The translations under genes were made by a program, and so were the position numbers. The notes under the pieces are model-generated. The model had not been told where the DNA came from and made no database searches. It worked only from the letters and a program-made list of their open reading frames with translations. From positions 1-39,999 of the forward strand of contig CAITMG010000044.1 of assembly GCA_903893445.1 (NCBI GenBank): 39,999 bases of DNA. Direction: 5' to 3'. Below are positions 18,144 through 26,489 of this stretch, piece by piece. Source of the stretch: Candidatus Uhrbacteria bacterium (GTDB taxonomy: Bacteria > Patescibacteriota > Patescibacteriia > 2-12-FULL-60-25). How positions within the stretch are numbered: the first letter of the stretch is position 1; each line of letters opens with the position of its first letter.

Positions 18144-19256
18144 TCAAGAATGGCGAAGATCTGCGCCCACGGCCTCGGAAATGTTCTTGAATCCGTCGCG
18201 TTTGAGGAGGCGCGCGAGTCCGCGGTTGATGTCACCGATCGACTGCGGGCCTTCAAAAATCATTCCAGTGATCATTTGGAGTAATGATGCGCCGAGGCGA
18301 ATCTTTTTATACGCGTCTTCGGCGGTAAAGATGCCGCCAACACCGACGAGAATGTACTTCCCCTTTGTCTTCTCGGCGATGTATTTGAGTTGGGCGTTGG
18401 ATAATTCCTCGACGACTTTTCCGCTCAAACCGCCTTTGTCTGGCACGTTGGCGTCTTGGATTTTTGGATTATCACGTTTTTTGGTGAGGTTCGTGCAGAT
18501 GATGCCGTGAACACGATGACGCGCAACGACATCGAGGAGCGTATCCAACTGCTCAAAGGAAAGATCTGGACTCAATTTGATAAAAACCGGTTTTGTGTAC
18601 GGAATCGCGTCAATCACGGTCAACAACTTTTCCAAACGCTCCGGATCGGTGAACGGTTCGCCGCCAAACGTATTTGGACAGCTAATGTTGATCGTGATGT
18701 ATGAACCGGTATCCGTAAACGCACCAAACGCTTTTGCGTAATCCGCAATCCCCGCCTCAACCTGCGCACACGCGACGTTATTTGTCTTTGCGACACTCAC
18801 GCCAAATGGGATCGCGAATGATTTTCCCTTCAACCTTTTTGAAATGGCTTCTGCGCCGTCATTTTTCAACCCGTAGTAGACGACCAAGCTCTCCGATTTT
18901 GGCAAACGCCACAATCGCGGTTTTGGATTGCCTTCGCACGGCTCGCCCGTGACCGAACCGATTTCCACAAACCCAAATCCGATCGACGGCAAAATATCGA
19001 GCAGCTGTGCATTTTTATCAAAGCCCGCAGAAAGACCGATCGGATTAGGAAACGTCACACCATGAATCGTCTGCGTCAGGATCGGATCTTGATACGCCCA
19101 CGCAAATGAAATCAACGACTTCGCCAGATTGCTTTTACCAAGCTTGATGCCAGTTTCCGTAAACCGATCATGCGTCTCCTCGGGATCATTGCGAAACGCC
19201 ATCTTTTTGATGACGTTTTTGTACCCGAATTTGGTGAGTGCGGAGAGAATAGGCAT
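18144..19256 (-). CDS. pyrD: Dihydroorotate dehydrogenase, class 2-like
   Basis: 370 residues. The N-terminal extension (MPILSALTKFGYKNVIKKMAFRNDPEETHDRF), then GLSAGFDKNAQ, GFGFVEIGSVTGEPCEGNPKPRLWRL and the FMN segment ILVGVGGIFTAEDAYKKIRLGASLLQM follow the quinone-dependent class 2 enzyme of E. coli type. It oxidises dihydroorotate to orotate in pyrimidine synthesis. Oddity: the catalytic base position reads NISCPN, whereas E. coli PyrD has NISSPN (Ser175). Cys is the class 1 residue. No other pyr gene is in the window. Confidence 0.92.
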   Translation of the reverse strand: MPILSALTKFGYKNVIKKMAFRNDPEETHDRFTETGIKLGKSNLAKSLISFAWAYQDPILTQTIHGVTFPNPIGLSAGFDKNAQLLDILPSIGFGFVEIGSVTGEPCEGNPKPRLWRLPKSESLVVYYGLKNDGAEAISKRLKGKSFAIPFGVSVAKTNNVACAQVEAGIADYAKAFGAFTDTGSYITINISCPNTFGGEPFTDPERLEKLLTVIDAIPYTKPVFIKLSPDLSFEQLDTLLDVVARHRVHGIICTNLTKKRDNPKIQDANVPDKGGLSGKVVEELSNAQLKYIAEKTKGKYILVGVGGIFTAEDAYKKIRLGASLLQMITGMIFEGPQSIGDINRGLARLLKRDGFKNISEAVGADLRHS

Positions 19257-19270
19257 ATGTGTACAGTGTC

Positions 19271-19296
19271 GTCATTCTGAGCGAAGCGAAGAATCT
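19271..19296. repeat. GTCATTCTGAGCGAAGCGAAGAATC repeat
   Basis: In the 52-bp gap between dnaX and pyrD. This is the interspersed 'GTCATTCTGAGCGAAGCGAAG' sequence that I know as a recurrent intergenic element in several bacterial groups. Only one copy is in this window, so the assignment rests on recall. Confidence 0.5.
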
Positions 19297-19308
19297 TCAA
19301 ATTGAAGA

Positions 19309-21015
19309 TCACGTTCCACTTGCTGGACTCTCGGCGTCAACAATTTGTCCGCCAAAGGCTTTGAGAATATTGGAGACGATATCTTGTGAGCGCGCTTCGC
19401 GTGATTCGTCGGATTCCGTTTCAACAACGCCGTCAATCACGACATCAACACCTAACACTTCACGCAAACACGACTCCACGAGATGCTTTGCCTTTGTGTC
19501 CGCCACAATCTTTTCGCGATGATACGCATATTGAAAACTAATCACGACCGTTGATCCATGAACCGCGCTCGGATGCGTGATCTTCATCACAAACGTCAGC
19601 GATTTGCTCTTTTCATCCATCAATCGCATAAATGCCGGCCATTTGGACTGAACGTCGGCCAATGAAACCACGGATGGGCCATCGTTCACTTTTACCCCCT
19701 CAACTCCTCCGGTGGATATTGGAACAACAGGCGCTTCAACGTTAATTTCTGCCTTGAGCGGAGGTGGCGTTGGTGCGGATGGTGCAGGCGACGGAATAGC
19801 TGCTTCTTGCTTGTCATTCCCGCGCAGGCGGGAATCCAACTCGGCAGTATTTTGTTTTTCGCTCTGGATCCCCCCGATGGCCATCGGGGGGATGACGGAA
19901 GAATTCAGAGGCGTGGCGAGCAACGCGGATTTTAACAAGCCTGTGACAACCGCTGTCGAAGCAAGTTCGAGGCAGAAGCGTGCATCAGCGCCTTGTTTTG
20001 CGTCTCTGCGACGTTCCATGAGCATGAGTGCCATCTTGGAGAGTTCATCCGGGGCAAACACGCCAACGAGCGCAGAAAGTTTTCGTTCCCCTTCGTCGCC
20101 ATCCGCAAGTTTCTTTTTCCACGCATCGGAATCTGCGCCGAGCAACAAAAATCGCACGCACTGAATCATGTCATCAAACAGCGGAAAGAGATTGACGCCA
20201 CGCTCCTCGAGCTGTTGAACCATTGCGAGTGACGCGCCAAGTTGTCGCGTTGACCATGACTGAATCAATTCTGCGGCAAGTGGAAGTTGCGAAACCGGTA
20301 ATACCAAATTTGCAACGTCGCTTGTAATATTTTTTTCTCCAAGCACAAGCAATTGACCAAGCAAACTCTCGGCATCGCGCAAACACCCATCAGACTTACC
20401 GACAATCGTTTTGACGACCTCGGGCGCAACCTGAACCTTTTCTGCGGTTGCGATTGTTTGAATGCGCTCGGCTAATGAGGCATCGCTGATGCGTTGAAAA
20501 TCAAAACGCTGACACCGACTCATGATGGTTGCCGGGACTTTGTGAATTTCCGTCGTGAGAAAAAGAAATACAGCGTATGACGGCGGCTCTTCAATCGTCT
20601 TGAGCATCGCATTCCACGCGCTCGCACTCAACATGTGCGCTTCGTCGAGAATGTAGATCTTGTGTTTGCGCTGTGGGATAAATCGCACGTGCTCGATAAT
20701 CGAAGATCGGACGTTATCAACGCCCGTGTTCGATGCCGCATCCATTTCGATGACATCAAGCTGTGAACCTGCATCAATATCGCGACAGGAATCACACGCG
20801 TTGCACGGTTCACCGTCTTTTGGATTCAAGCAGTTGAGTGCTTTTGCAAAGATACGAGCCGTCGTCGTCTTTCCCACGCCTCGCGGACCGGAAAAGAGGT
20901 AGGCATGGCCAACCTTTCCCGTCTGAACCTCCAAACGCAGGGTTTGTTTGATGTTTTGCTGATCAGTAACATCAGCAAACGTTTGCGGGCGATAGATCGA
21001 GCTGAGCGACGGCAT
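19309..21015 (-). CDS. dnaX: DNA polymerase III subunit gamma/tau
   Basis: 568 residues from MPSLSSIYRPQTFADVTDQQ, the family-typical start; the ORF start nine codons earlier lies over a possible -10 (TAATAC). Walker A GPRGVGKTTTA, the zinc-binding Cys cluster (CLNPKDGEPCNACDSC), DEAHMLSASAWNAMLKTIEEPP and the sensor region ATIMSRCQRFDFQRI are intact. It loads the sliding clamp and organises the replisome. The tau-like C-terminal part contains an in-frame palindromic element (about 28 residues, ending DSRLRGNDK) in the disordered linker after the clamp-loader domains. A 15-bp match to another repeat lies near 19697. Confidence 0.96.
   Translation of the reverse strand: MPSLSSIYRPQTFADVTDQQNIKQTLRLEVQTGKVGHAYLFSGPRGVGKTTTARIFAKALNCLNPKDGEPCNACDSCRDIDAGSQLDVIEMDAASNTGVDNVRSSIIEHVRFIPQRKHKIYILDEAHMLSASAWNAMLKTIEEPPSYAVFLFLTTEIHKVPATIMSRCQRFDFQRISDASLAERIQTIATAEKVQVAPEVVKTIVGKSDGCLRDAESLLGQLLVLGEKNITSDVANLVLPVSQLPLAAELIQSWSTRQLGASLAMVQQLEERGVNLFPLFDDMIQCVRFLLLGADSDAWKKKLADGDEGERKLSALVGVFAPDELSKMALMLMERRRDAKQGADARFCLELASTAVVTGLLKSALLATPLNSSVIPPMAIGGIQSEKQNTAELDSRLRGNDKQEAAIPSPAPSAPTPPPLKAEINVEAPVVPISTGGVEGVKVNDGPSVVSLADVQSKWPAFMRLMDEKSKSLTFVMKITHPSAVHGSTVVISFQYAYHREKIVADTKAKHLVESCLREVLGVDVVIDGVVETESDESREARSQDIVSNILKAFGGQIVDAESPASGT
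19697..19711. repeat. 15-bp exact match to the cysS-downstream repeat, inside dnaX
   Basis: CCCTCAACTCCTCCG is identical at 19697-19711 (dnaX coding, read as GGVEG region) and 24919-24933 (intergenic). In the intergenic copy it leads into a full palindrome; in dnaX the palindrome is decayed. Confidence 0.6.
19813..19896. repeat. In-frame palindromic element in dnaX
   Basis: Begins GTCATTCCCGCGCAGGCGG and ends with a CCCCCCGATGGCCATCGGGG palindrome followed by GATGAC. The terminal GTCATTCCC and GGGGATGAC mark an overall inverted symmetry. On the coding strand it is translated VIPPMAIGGIQ...DSRLRGND, the same frame as the two copies in cysS. Confidence 0.85.
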
Positions 21016-21057
21016 AGTTGTGGTATTAGACCCTCTGCGCATCGCGTTCGCAAGAGC

Positions 21058-21741
21058 TTATTTTTTAATAATATTTTCCAGCGCGGCCCATTTGGATGGA
21101 GCTTCTTTTGGCACGAGCAACACGGCTTCGTCGCCTTCTTCACCACGATGAAATGACACAGCAGCCGGGAGCAAGTTAAACTTGCGGCTCATTGCGATGA
21201 CACGCCAGTCACCGGTGATTTCGTCACGCATCAATGTTCCAACCACACGTTGACGTTCAATCGGGCCGATCTGTTTAAACAAGAACGTGCCGTTGCCTTG
21301 AATGGTTAACTTTAAGATGTCTCCTTCCACGAGTTTTGACTTGGATGCGTAGTTTGGCGGGACAACGTACGGGTTCCCATCTGAACCAATCATATTCACA
21401 CCGTCAAAGACGCCTTCGACGATCTTTCCTTCATTCATCGGAGCAAAGGATTCCGTATCATCGGAATGTCGGCGCATCATCAATTGTTCGACGTCGGCTG
21501 GCTCAGCCTCATCTGCAATGAGCCGTTCAAGCATGGACAATTCGTCCTTGAGCTTGCGAATCAACTTTCGCGCTAACGCAAATTTGGTGTCTGTCGCACT
21601 CAGTCGGTTTTTGTCTTCATCTGATTCTTCTTCGACGAGGACGTCATCATCTTCCAAATCCTCATCGAGCAGGTCTTCGGCGAGATCCGTATTGATCATC
21701 GCGTCCTCATCCGAGGTGATGGTAATTCGTTTTTCGGGCAT
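21058..21741 (-). CDS. Conserved acidic hypothetical protein between dnaX and the coupling ATPase
   Basis: 227 residues from MPEKRITITSDED; the longer ORF start overlaps the upstream gene and looks non-coding. The N-terminal 45 residues are very acidic (LAEDLLDEDLEDDDVLVEEE), followed by a helical segment (FALARKLIRKLKDELSMLERLI). A beta-rich domain comes next (VEGVFDGVNMIGSDGNPYVVPPNYASKSKLVEGDILKL...), with the rhythm of a small barrel. The C-terminal region is basic and hydrophobic. I do not recognise a named family. It lies 28 bp after the ATPase and 42 bp before dnaX, so it likely shares their transcript. Confidence 0.7.
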   Translation of the reverse strand: MPEKRITITSDEDAMINTDLAEDLLDEDLEDDDVLVEEESDEDKNRLSATDTKFALARKLIRKLKDELSMLERLIADEAEPADVEQLMMRRHSDDTESFAPMNEGKIVEGVFDGVNMIGSDGNPYVVPPNYASKSKLVEGDILKLTIQGNGTFLFKQIGPIERQRVVGTLMRDEITGDWRVIAMSRKFNLLPAAVSFHRGEEGDEAVLLVPKEAPSKWAALENIIKK

Positions 21742-21769
21742 ATTTGTTTTCTTTTTATTGGTTTGACGT

Positions 21770-24337
21770 TTAGAGTCCTGCGAGATCAAATTCATCGTCT
21801 GACGGGCGGGAACGTTCGGCTAACTCAGCCTCAACCAGCTCGCGCTTGCGTCCGTACTTATATCGTGACAGTTCCACGATCATTTTGGCAAGTTCTTTGT
21901 TGTGGAAACGTGGCGGTGCGTTGGTCGCAAAATTAAACGGACGTGAGGCCTGATTATCGATCAAAATCTTGCTGTTCATCGTAAACTTTTCCACATTCAC
22001 CAAATCATACTCCGTAAACACCGGTGAAAATTCCTTCGCAAGATATTCCGCATCATCCATGCCGATACGACCGATACACATTGTGCCAACGTTTCCAAAA
22101 ATGGCGTCTCGAATTTGTTTTTCTGCTTCTGTCTTTGTGAGCTGACCGATAAATTGGTGCGCGATAATCAAGTTGAGACCGTATTTGCGCGCTTCGGACA
22201 AAATGGTGGCGATGGAATCCGTCAAAAAGTTTTGAAACTCATCGATATAAAGATAAAAATCTTTGCGATCACGCGGATCCATCTGCCCACGCGCCAAGGC
22301 GGCGTTCAAAATCTTTCCAACGATAATCATCCCCAACAAAAACGCATTCAAATCCCCGATCTTCCCCTTTGACAATCGAACAAGGATGATCTTTTGCGAA
22401 TTCATCGCCTCATACATGTTGAACGCGCTCTTTTGCTGACCAACAATCAAGCGCATGTAGTCGTTGTAGACAAACGATGCGAGCTTGGACGTGATGTACG
22501 GCACCATGTTAGCGAGTGATGATTCGCCGCCGGCCTTTAACGCTTCTTTGGTCCAAAAGTTTTTGACGTCGGTATTCGTGCACTTCGACAGCTTGAAATT
22601 GCGAAAATCATCATCCGCAAGCACGCGCGGCACATCCATAAGCGTGTTTCCGGACTCCGGATGACTCATGTTGAGCAAGATGGCATTGCGCATGTACGTT
22701 TCAAACATCGGACCGCCGGTGGATTTGAGATCGTACAACTTATCGAAAATCTTCAACATTTCGTTGATGACGTTCGTTTTTGTCTCTGGATTCTTCTCAT
22801 CGAACTCCAACATGTTTAACCCAACTGGGCGCGAAATATCTGACGGATCAAAATAAATCACATCATCTGCGCGCTCCTTTGGCACAAATTCCACACAATC
22901 TTCGGCCAATTCGCCATGCGGATCCATCACGCACACGCCACGACCTGCCTCGATGTCCTGCTTGATCATGCTCTTAATAAACTCAGATTTACCAGACCCA
23001 GATTTTCCGATGATGTACATGTGACGACGACGATCCGGTTGTTTGATACGCACCGGATAGATGTGACCGCGATACTCCGACTGACCAATCAACAACCCTT
23101 CGGATGGAAGATTGGACGGTGGCATCGCCTTGCGTGAAAGCAACCAGTTAATCTTTGGTGTCTCCGTTGTTGGCAATGGAAAATGATACAGCGACGCCAA
23201 CTCCTCGGCATTCATGACGACGCGATACCGATCATCAAAGTGACGATAGATAAAATGGCGCACCATGGCTGTCTTAAACGAAGGTGTTGCGGCCTTGAGC
23301 GAATTGCCGTATTCGTAAATATTGTATTGACCAAACGATCCCAACACATCGTTGAGATATCGTTTTGCTTTTTCCGCCGTCTGCGACGACACGATGACGC
23401 GGACATTCACTTCCAATCCCGCTTTTGAGGCTTTTTCTTCCAATCCTTTCACCATCTCTTCTTCCATCGGCGAAAGTCGATAGGTTTCCTCTGGTTTTTT
23501 TTCACCCGGTTTTGACGTGCTCGCAAAACTGGAAAGCTCTTTTCCCAATCCCTTCATCAACTGACCGCCGCGCACATCCGACAGCTTTTTCCCCTGTTGC
23601 ATGGCTTTTGCAATGCGGATTCCTTCGGTTCGCCATCCTGGCGGCGCACTGCGGACGATAAATTGAACCGCGGCTCCATCGGCATCATCCACTTTTGATA
23701 ACGCGTTTGTGAGCGTGTTGAGCGGATCGGATTCGAGTTTGCGATAGGTCTTGATCGGAAAAACGGATTCGCGACGAAACTGGAGATAGCTTCCCAAAAT
23801 CACGCCAGACGCACTAAACATGTTGTAATCCGGTACTTCTTCGATCTGCGCGTGCGGATATTGGGCATGAACCTGCTCTTCGACAAACTGCTGATACTTC
23901 ACGGGAACGGCCACATAGAACGAAATCTTGGCGTTATGTGCGACAATTTCAAACGACAGTTGATCCTGACGTCCCGTGAGCCATGCGGACATTCCTTTTT
24001 CCGCAGAAATGGATCCGAGCGTGGAAAAAATCGTTTCCATGACCGAGATCAGCTCCTGAATCTGTTGCGTTGATTTTCCTTGCTCAGAATCTTCCTTGCG
24101 AATTTCCTTTGGCACACGAATCAACAGCACGCGCATATTAAACGCCGTACTTGCGCGACCACGCCGGTTATAAAACGCTTTTAACGAAAATAACGCGACA
24201 AAGATCGCTGCAAAAAATCCGAGGAGCGTCGCCACGAGGATAACGATCGGATCGGAAATGATTGATGCAAACGACAGGGGCTGCATCGTTTGATCCCCGG
24301 TCAAGGAAATGAGCTGAAAAAGAAAGAGCGGCATCAT
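21770..24337 (-). CDS. TraG/VirD4-like coupling ATPase (FtsK-HerA superfamily)
   Basis: 855 residues from the ATG that overlaps the upstream stop as ATGA; the ORF-track start is 39 codons further upstream and reads through the neighbour out of context. An N-terminal membrane helix (about 22-46, IVILVATLLGFFAAIFVALF) is followed by a large middle region of unassigned fold. The ATPase domain has Walker A GKSGSGKS near residue 447, MDPHGELAEDCVEFVP, and Walker B FYLYIDEFQNF near residue 700, then LIIAHQFIGQL. The layout is that of VirD4/TraD-type substrate receptors. No relaxase or other T4SS gene is in the window, so DNA or protein export is inferred only from the family. Confidence 0.88.
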   Translation of the reverse strand: MMPLFLFQLISLTGDQTMQPLSFASIISDPIVILVATLLGFFAAIFVALFSLKAFYNRRGRASTAFNMRVLLIRVPKEIRKEDSEQGKSTQQIQELISVMETIFSTLGSISAEKGMSAWLTGRQDQLSFEIVAHNAKISFYVAVPVKYQQFVEEQVHAQYPHAQIEEVPDYNMFSASGVILGSYLQFRRESVFPIKTYRKLESDPLNTLTNALSKVDDADGAAVQFIVRSAPPGWRTEGIRIAKAMQQGKKLSDVRGGQLMKGLGKELSSFASTSKPGEKKPEETYRLSPMEEEMVKGLEEKASKAGLEVNVRVIVSSQTAEKAKRYLNDVLGSFGQYNIYEYGNSLKAATPSFKTAMVRHFIYRHFDDRYRVVMNAEELASLYHFPLPTTETPKINWLLSRKAMPPSNLPSEGLLIGQSEYRGHIYPVRIKQPDRRRHMYIIGKSGSGKSEFIKSMIKQDIEAGRGVCVMDPHGELAEDCVEFVPKERADDVIYFDPSDISRPVGLNMLEFDEKNPETKTNVINEMLKIFDKLYDLKSTGGPMFETYMRNAILLNMSHPESGNTLMDVPRVLADDDFRNFKLSKCTNTDVKNFWTKEALKAGGESSLANMVPYITSKLASFVYNDYMRLIVGQQKSAFNMYEAMNSQKIILVRLSKGKIGDLNAFLLGMIIVGKILNAALARGQMDPRDRKDFYLYIDEFQNFLTDSIATILSEARKYGLNLIIAHQFIGQLTKTEAEKQIRDAIFGNVGTMCIGRIGMDDAEYLAKEFSPVFTEYDLVNVEKFTMNSKILIDNQASRPFNFATNAPPRFHNKELAKMIVELSRYKYGRKRELVEAELAERSRPSDDEFDLAGL

Positions 24338-24864
24338 GGCAATTTGTTTTTTTCTTCTTTGCGCATTCGAACGAGTTCGAGAATGCGATCGGTTTTTATT
24401 TTTGCGTCCTGTTCTAAAAAGAATTTGTTGACTTTTGGAATTGTGAGCAACCAATCGCGGATCAAGTGCAGCACGCGCTTGATATCCACCTGCAATTTTT
24501 TCACCATTCCGGCGATTTCGTGCGACGTGATCTCTCCTTTTTCTTTAAATTTTTCTTTGGCGCTCTCCGGAAGTTGAACAAACATGGGCGCTAAGCCGTC
24601 TTCGAGAATTTTTTCCACTTCGATGACGTCTTCATCTTTTTTTACGGGTGGAACAACAATCCCAGCCGGTTTTTCCGGTGGTTTTTCAATGGCTTTGACG
24701 GGAACAACTTCCTCTTCCTCTGTCTCTTCGAGAAAATTTTCGTCCTTTGACGCTTCTTCCTCGGCAGCGATTTTATCTTCCTCAATATCGTTCACATCCG
24801 TTTCCGGCGTGACAGGTTGTTCAATGATTCTCTGCTCTGGCGCAAACGGACTCTGCGTTGGCAT
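24334..24864 (-). CDS. Acidic hypothetical protein translationally coupled to the ATPase
   Basis: 176 residues. Residues 1-95 are disordered, rich in Glu, Pro and Val (EEDKIAAEEEASKDENFLEE). Residues 95-176 look folded and helical (LPESAKEKFKEKGEITSHEI, then VDIKRVLHLIRDWLLTIPKVNKFFLEQDAKI). The stop overlaps the ATPase start by ATGA, suggesting equimolar partners. No family recognised; an adaptor or recruitment role for the ATPase is an inference from coupling only. A -10 box TACAAT lies 11 nt upstream of its ATG. Confidence 0.7.
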   Translation of the reverse strand: MPTQSPFAPEQRIIEQPVTPETDVNDIEEDKIAAEEEASKDENFLEETEEEEVVPVKAIEKPPEKPAGIVVPPVKKDEDVIEVEKILEDGLAPMFVQLPESAKEKFKEKGEITSHEIAGMVKKLQVDIKRVLHLIRDWLLTIPKVNKFFLEQDAKIKTDRILELVRMRKEEKNKLP

Positions 24865-24875
24865 ATCTTGCGCCT

Positions 24876-24881
24876 ATTGTA
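24876..24881 (-). promoter_or_regulatory. -10 box for the ATPase-dnaX unit
   Basis: Minus-strand TGC-TACAAT (extended -10) with 11 nt to the ATG at 24864. No clear -35. It would drive 24864 through dnaX. Confidence 0.4.
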
Positions 24882-24918
24882 GCACATCGGAACAGAACTC
24901 ACCGCCACGCAGCGAACT

Positions 24919-24949
24919 CCCTCAACTCCTCCGATGTCCATCGGAGGAG
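24919..24949. repeat. CCGATGNCCATCGG palindrome after cysS
   Basis: CCCTCAACTCCTCCG leads into a palindrome with arms CTCCTCCGATG and CATCGGAGGAG. It fills most of the 92-bp gap after cysS. The core matches the palindromes in the dnaX and cysS insertions, with compensating changes. There is no T-run after it on the cysS strand, so it is not a classical terminator. Confidence 0.7.
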
Positions 24950-24956
24950 ATTGTTC

Positions 24957-26465
24957 TTATTTTTGCTCTAATTCAGAGCCAAGTTTTGTGTCTTTGACGA
25001 TCCAGCCGAGACGTAATAGCTCATCACGCAGTCGATCTGACTCTGCCCAATCGCGAGCAGCACGAACATCCTCACGTTGCTTTGCCAGCGCAAGAATATC
25101 TTCCGGAATCGCAATGACACGACCAATCTCTTGCGTGAGATTGAGACCGAGTACGCGGTCCATCGACACGATCGCCACAACGCGCTGATCATCTGAAATT
25201 GATGCATCATCCAAGATTTTCCACAGGCAAGCCAGTGCGACTGGTGTGTTGAGATCGTCTTCGAGGGCAGTTTTGAAATCTGTGACGTTGTCATTCCCGC
25301 GAAGGCGGGAATCCAGCCCCTTTTCTGCATCCTGGGTCCCCCCGATGGCCATCGGGGGGACGACAAGAGATCTCACGTGATGACGGAGTTTGTTGAGTGA
25401 GTTTTGGGCACCTTGAAGCGCTTCAAAGGTAAAATTTTGCTTTTGACGATAGTGGGAACCAAGAAACAACAAGCGCAACGCCAGCGGATCAAATCCTTTT
25501 GCCTTTAAATCAGCGATCGAATAGACGTTACCGAGCGATTTGGACATCTTTCCACCATCAACAAGCAAAAACTCGCCATGCATCCAATAATTCGCAAGTT
25601 TGACGCCGTACGCCGCCTCGCTTTGCGCAATCTCGTTTTCATGATGCACCGGAATATGATCTACGCCACCACAGTGAATATCAAACGGCTGACCCAGATA
25701 TTTTTTTGCCATGGCGGAACACTCAATATGCCAACCCGGGAAACCAATGCCCCATGGGGATGGCCATTCCTGCTGACGTTTTTTATTGTCATTCCCGCGC
25801 AGGCGGGAATCCATAGTTTCAGAATCTTTTTCATCCTGGATCCCCGCCTTCGCGGGGATGACAGAAGGGTACGAAAATTTCCACAACGCAAAGTCTGATG
25901 CGTTTCGTTTTTCATCATTCACCGCAACGCGTGCGCCAGCTTCTTTTTCCTCCAGTTTTTGTCCGCTTAGTGCGCCGTAGTTTGGGAATTTTGCGGTATC
26001 AAAATAGATGCCGTCGCTCGTTTGATAGGTAAACCCTTTCTTTTCCAGCTCTTGGATCAATTCGAGTTGTTCGGGAATATGTTCCGTCGCTTTGCAAAAC
26101 AGCGGTGCTTCTGGGAGACGAATATTGAGCGTCGCTGTGTCTTCTACAAATCGTTGCGTGTAATATTCCGCAATATCTGTCGCGGATTTTCCTTCTCGTT
26201 TTGCGGCGACTTCCATCTTGTCATCACCTTCATCCTCGTCAGACGTCAAATGACCCACGTCCGTAATATTCATCACGCGCTTGACCGCATACCCTTCCAT
26301 TTCCAACGTGCGCAACAGGACATCTTCAAACACATATGTTCGCAAATTGCCGATATGCGCCGTCCAATAGACCGTTGGTCCACAGGTATACAAGCCGACG
26401 AGTTTTTCGTTGAGCGGGTGAAATTCTTGGAGCGAGCGTGTCGCGGTATTCCAGAGTTTGAGCAT
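24957..26465 (-). CDS. cysS: Cysteinyl-tRNA synthetase with two repeat-encoded insertions
   Basis: 502 residues. Class I motifs are intact: zinc ligand region LYTCGPTVYWTAHIGNLR (HIGH-type HIGN), GWHIECSAM, CGGVDHIPVHHENEIAQSE and GKMSKSLGN. It charges tRNA-Cys. Two segments are foreign to the family. One (about 28 residues, VIPAKAGIQ to DSRLRGNDN) lies between WKFS and EWPSPWG; the other (VPPMAIGG to DSRLRGNDN) lies before FKTALEDDLNTP. Each is encoded by a palindromic element and keeps the frame, so the enzyme is probably functional with two extra loops. The -10 box TAGAAT is 6 nt before the ATG. Confidence 0.95.
   Translation of the reverse strand: MLKLWNTATRSLQEFHPLNEKLVGLYTCGPTVYWTAHIGNLRTYVFEDVLLRTLEMEGYAVKRVMNITDVGHLTSDEDEGDDKMEVAAKREGKSATDIAEYYTQRFVEDTATLNIRLPEAPLFCKATEHIPEQLELIQELEKKGFTYQTSDGIYFDTAKFPNYGALSGQKLEEKEAGARVAVNDEKRNASDFALWKFSYPSVIPAKAGIQDEKDSETMDSRLRGNDNKKRQQEWPSPWGIGFPGWHIECSAMAKKYLGQPFDIHCGGVDHIPVHHENEIAQSEAAYGVKLANYWMHGEFLLVDGGKMSKSLGNVYSIADLKAKGFDPLALRLLFLGSHYRQKQNFTFEALQGAQNSLNKLRHHVRSLVVPPMAIGGTQDAEKGLDSRLRGNDNVTDFKTALEDDLNTPVALACLWKILDDASISDDQRVVAIVSMDRVLGLNLTQEIGRVIAIPEDILALAKQREDVRAARDWAESDRLRDELLRLGWIVKDTKLGSELEQK
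25290..25364. repeat. In-frame palindromic element 2 in cysS
   Basis: GTCATTCCCGCGAAGGCGGG at one end and the CCCCCCGATGGCCATCGGGG palindrome plus GACGAC at the other. About 75 bp, read in the coding frame as VPPMAIGGTQ...DSRLRGND. Closest relative is the dnaX copy. Confidence 0.85.
25788..25864. repeat. In-frame palindromic element 1 in cysS
   Basis: Ends GTCATTCCCGCGCAGGCGGG and CCCCGCCTTCGCGGGGATGAC-like, about 77 bp with overall inverted symmetry. Read as VIPAKAGIQ...DSRLRGND in the coding frame. Here both ends carry the GCGNAGGCG-type palindrome. Confidence 0.88.
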
Positions 26466-26471
26466 AAAAAA

Positions 26472-26477
26472 ATTCTA
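26472..26477 (-). promoter_or_regulatory. -10 box of cysS
   Basis: Minus-strand TAGAAT, then six T to the ATG at 26465, implying a leaderless message. It lies just beyond the terminator of the next gene. Confidence 0.5.
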
Positions 26478-26489
26478 TCGGATATTTCA

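Noticed and set aside
24926-24949. Terminator for cysS
   Set aside because: Good palindrome but no T-run on the cysS strand; it fits a repeat family better.
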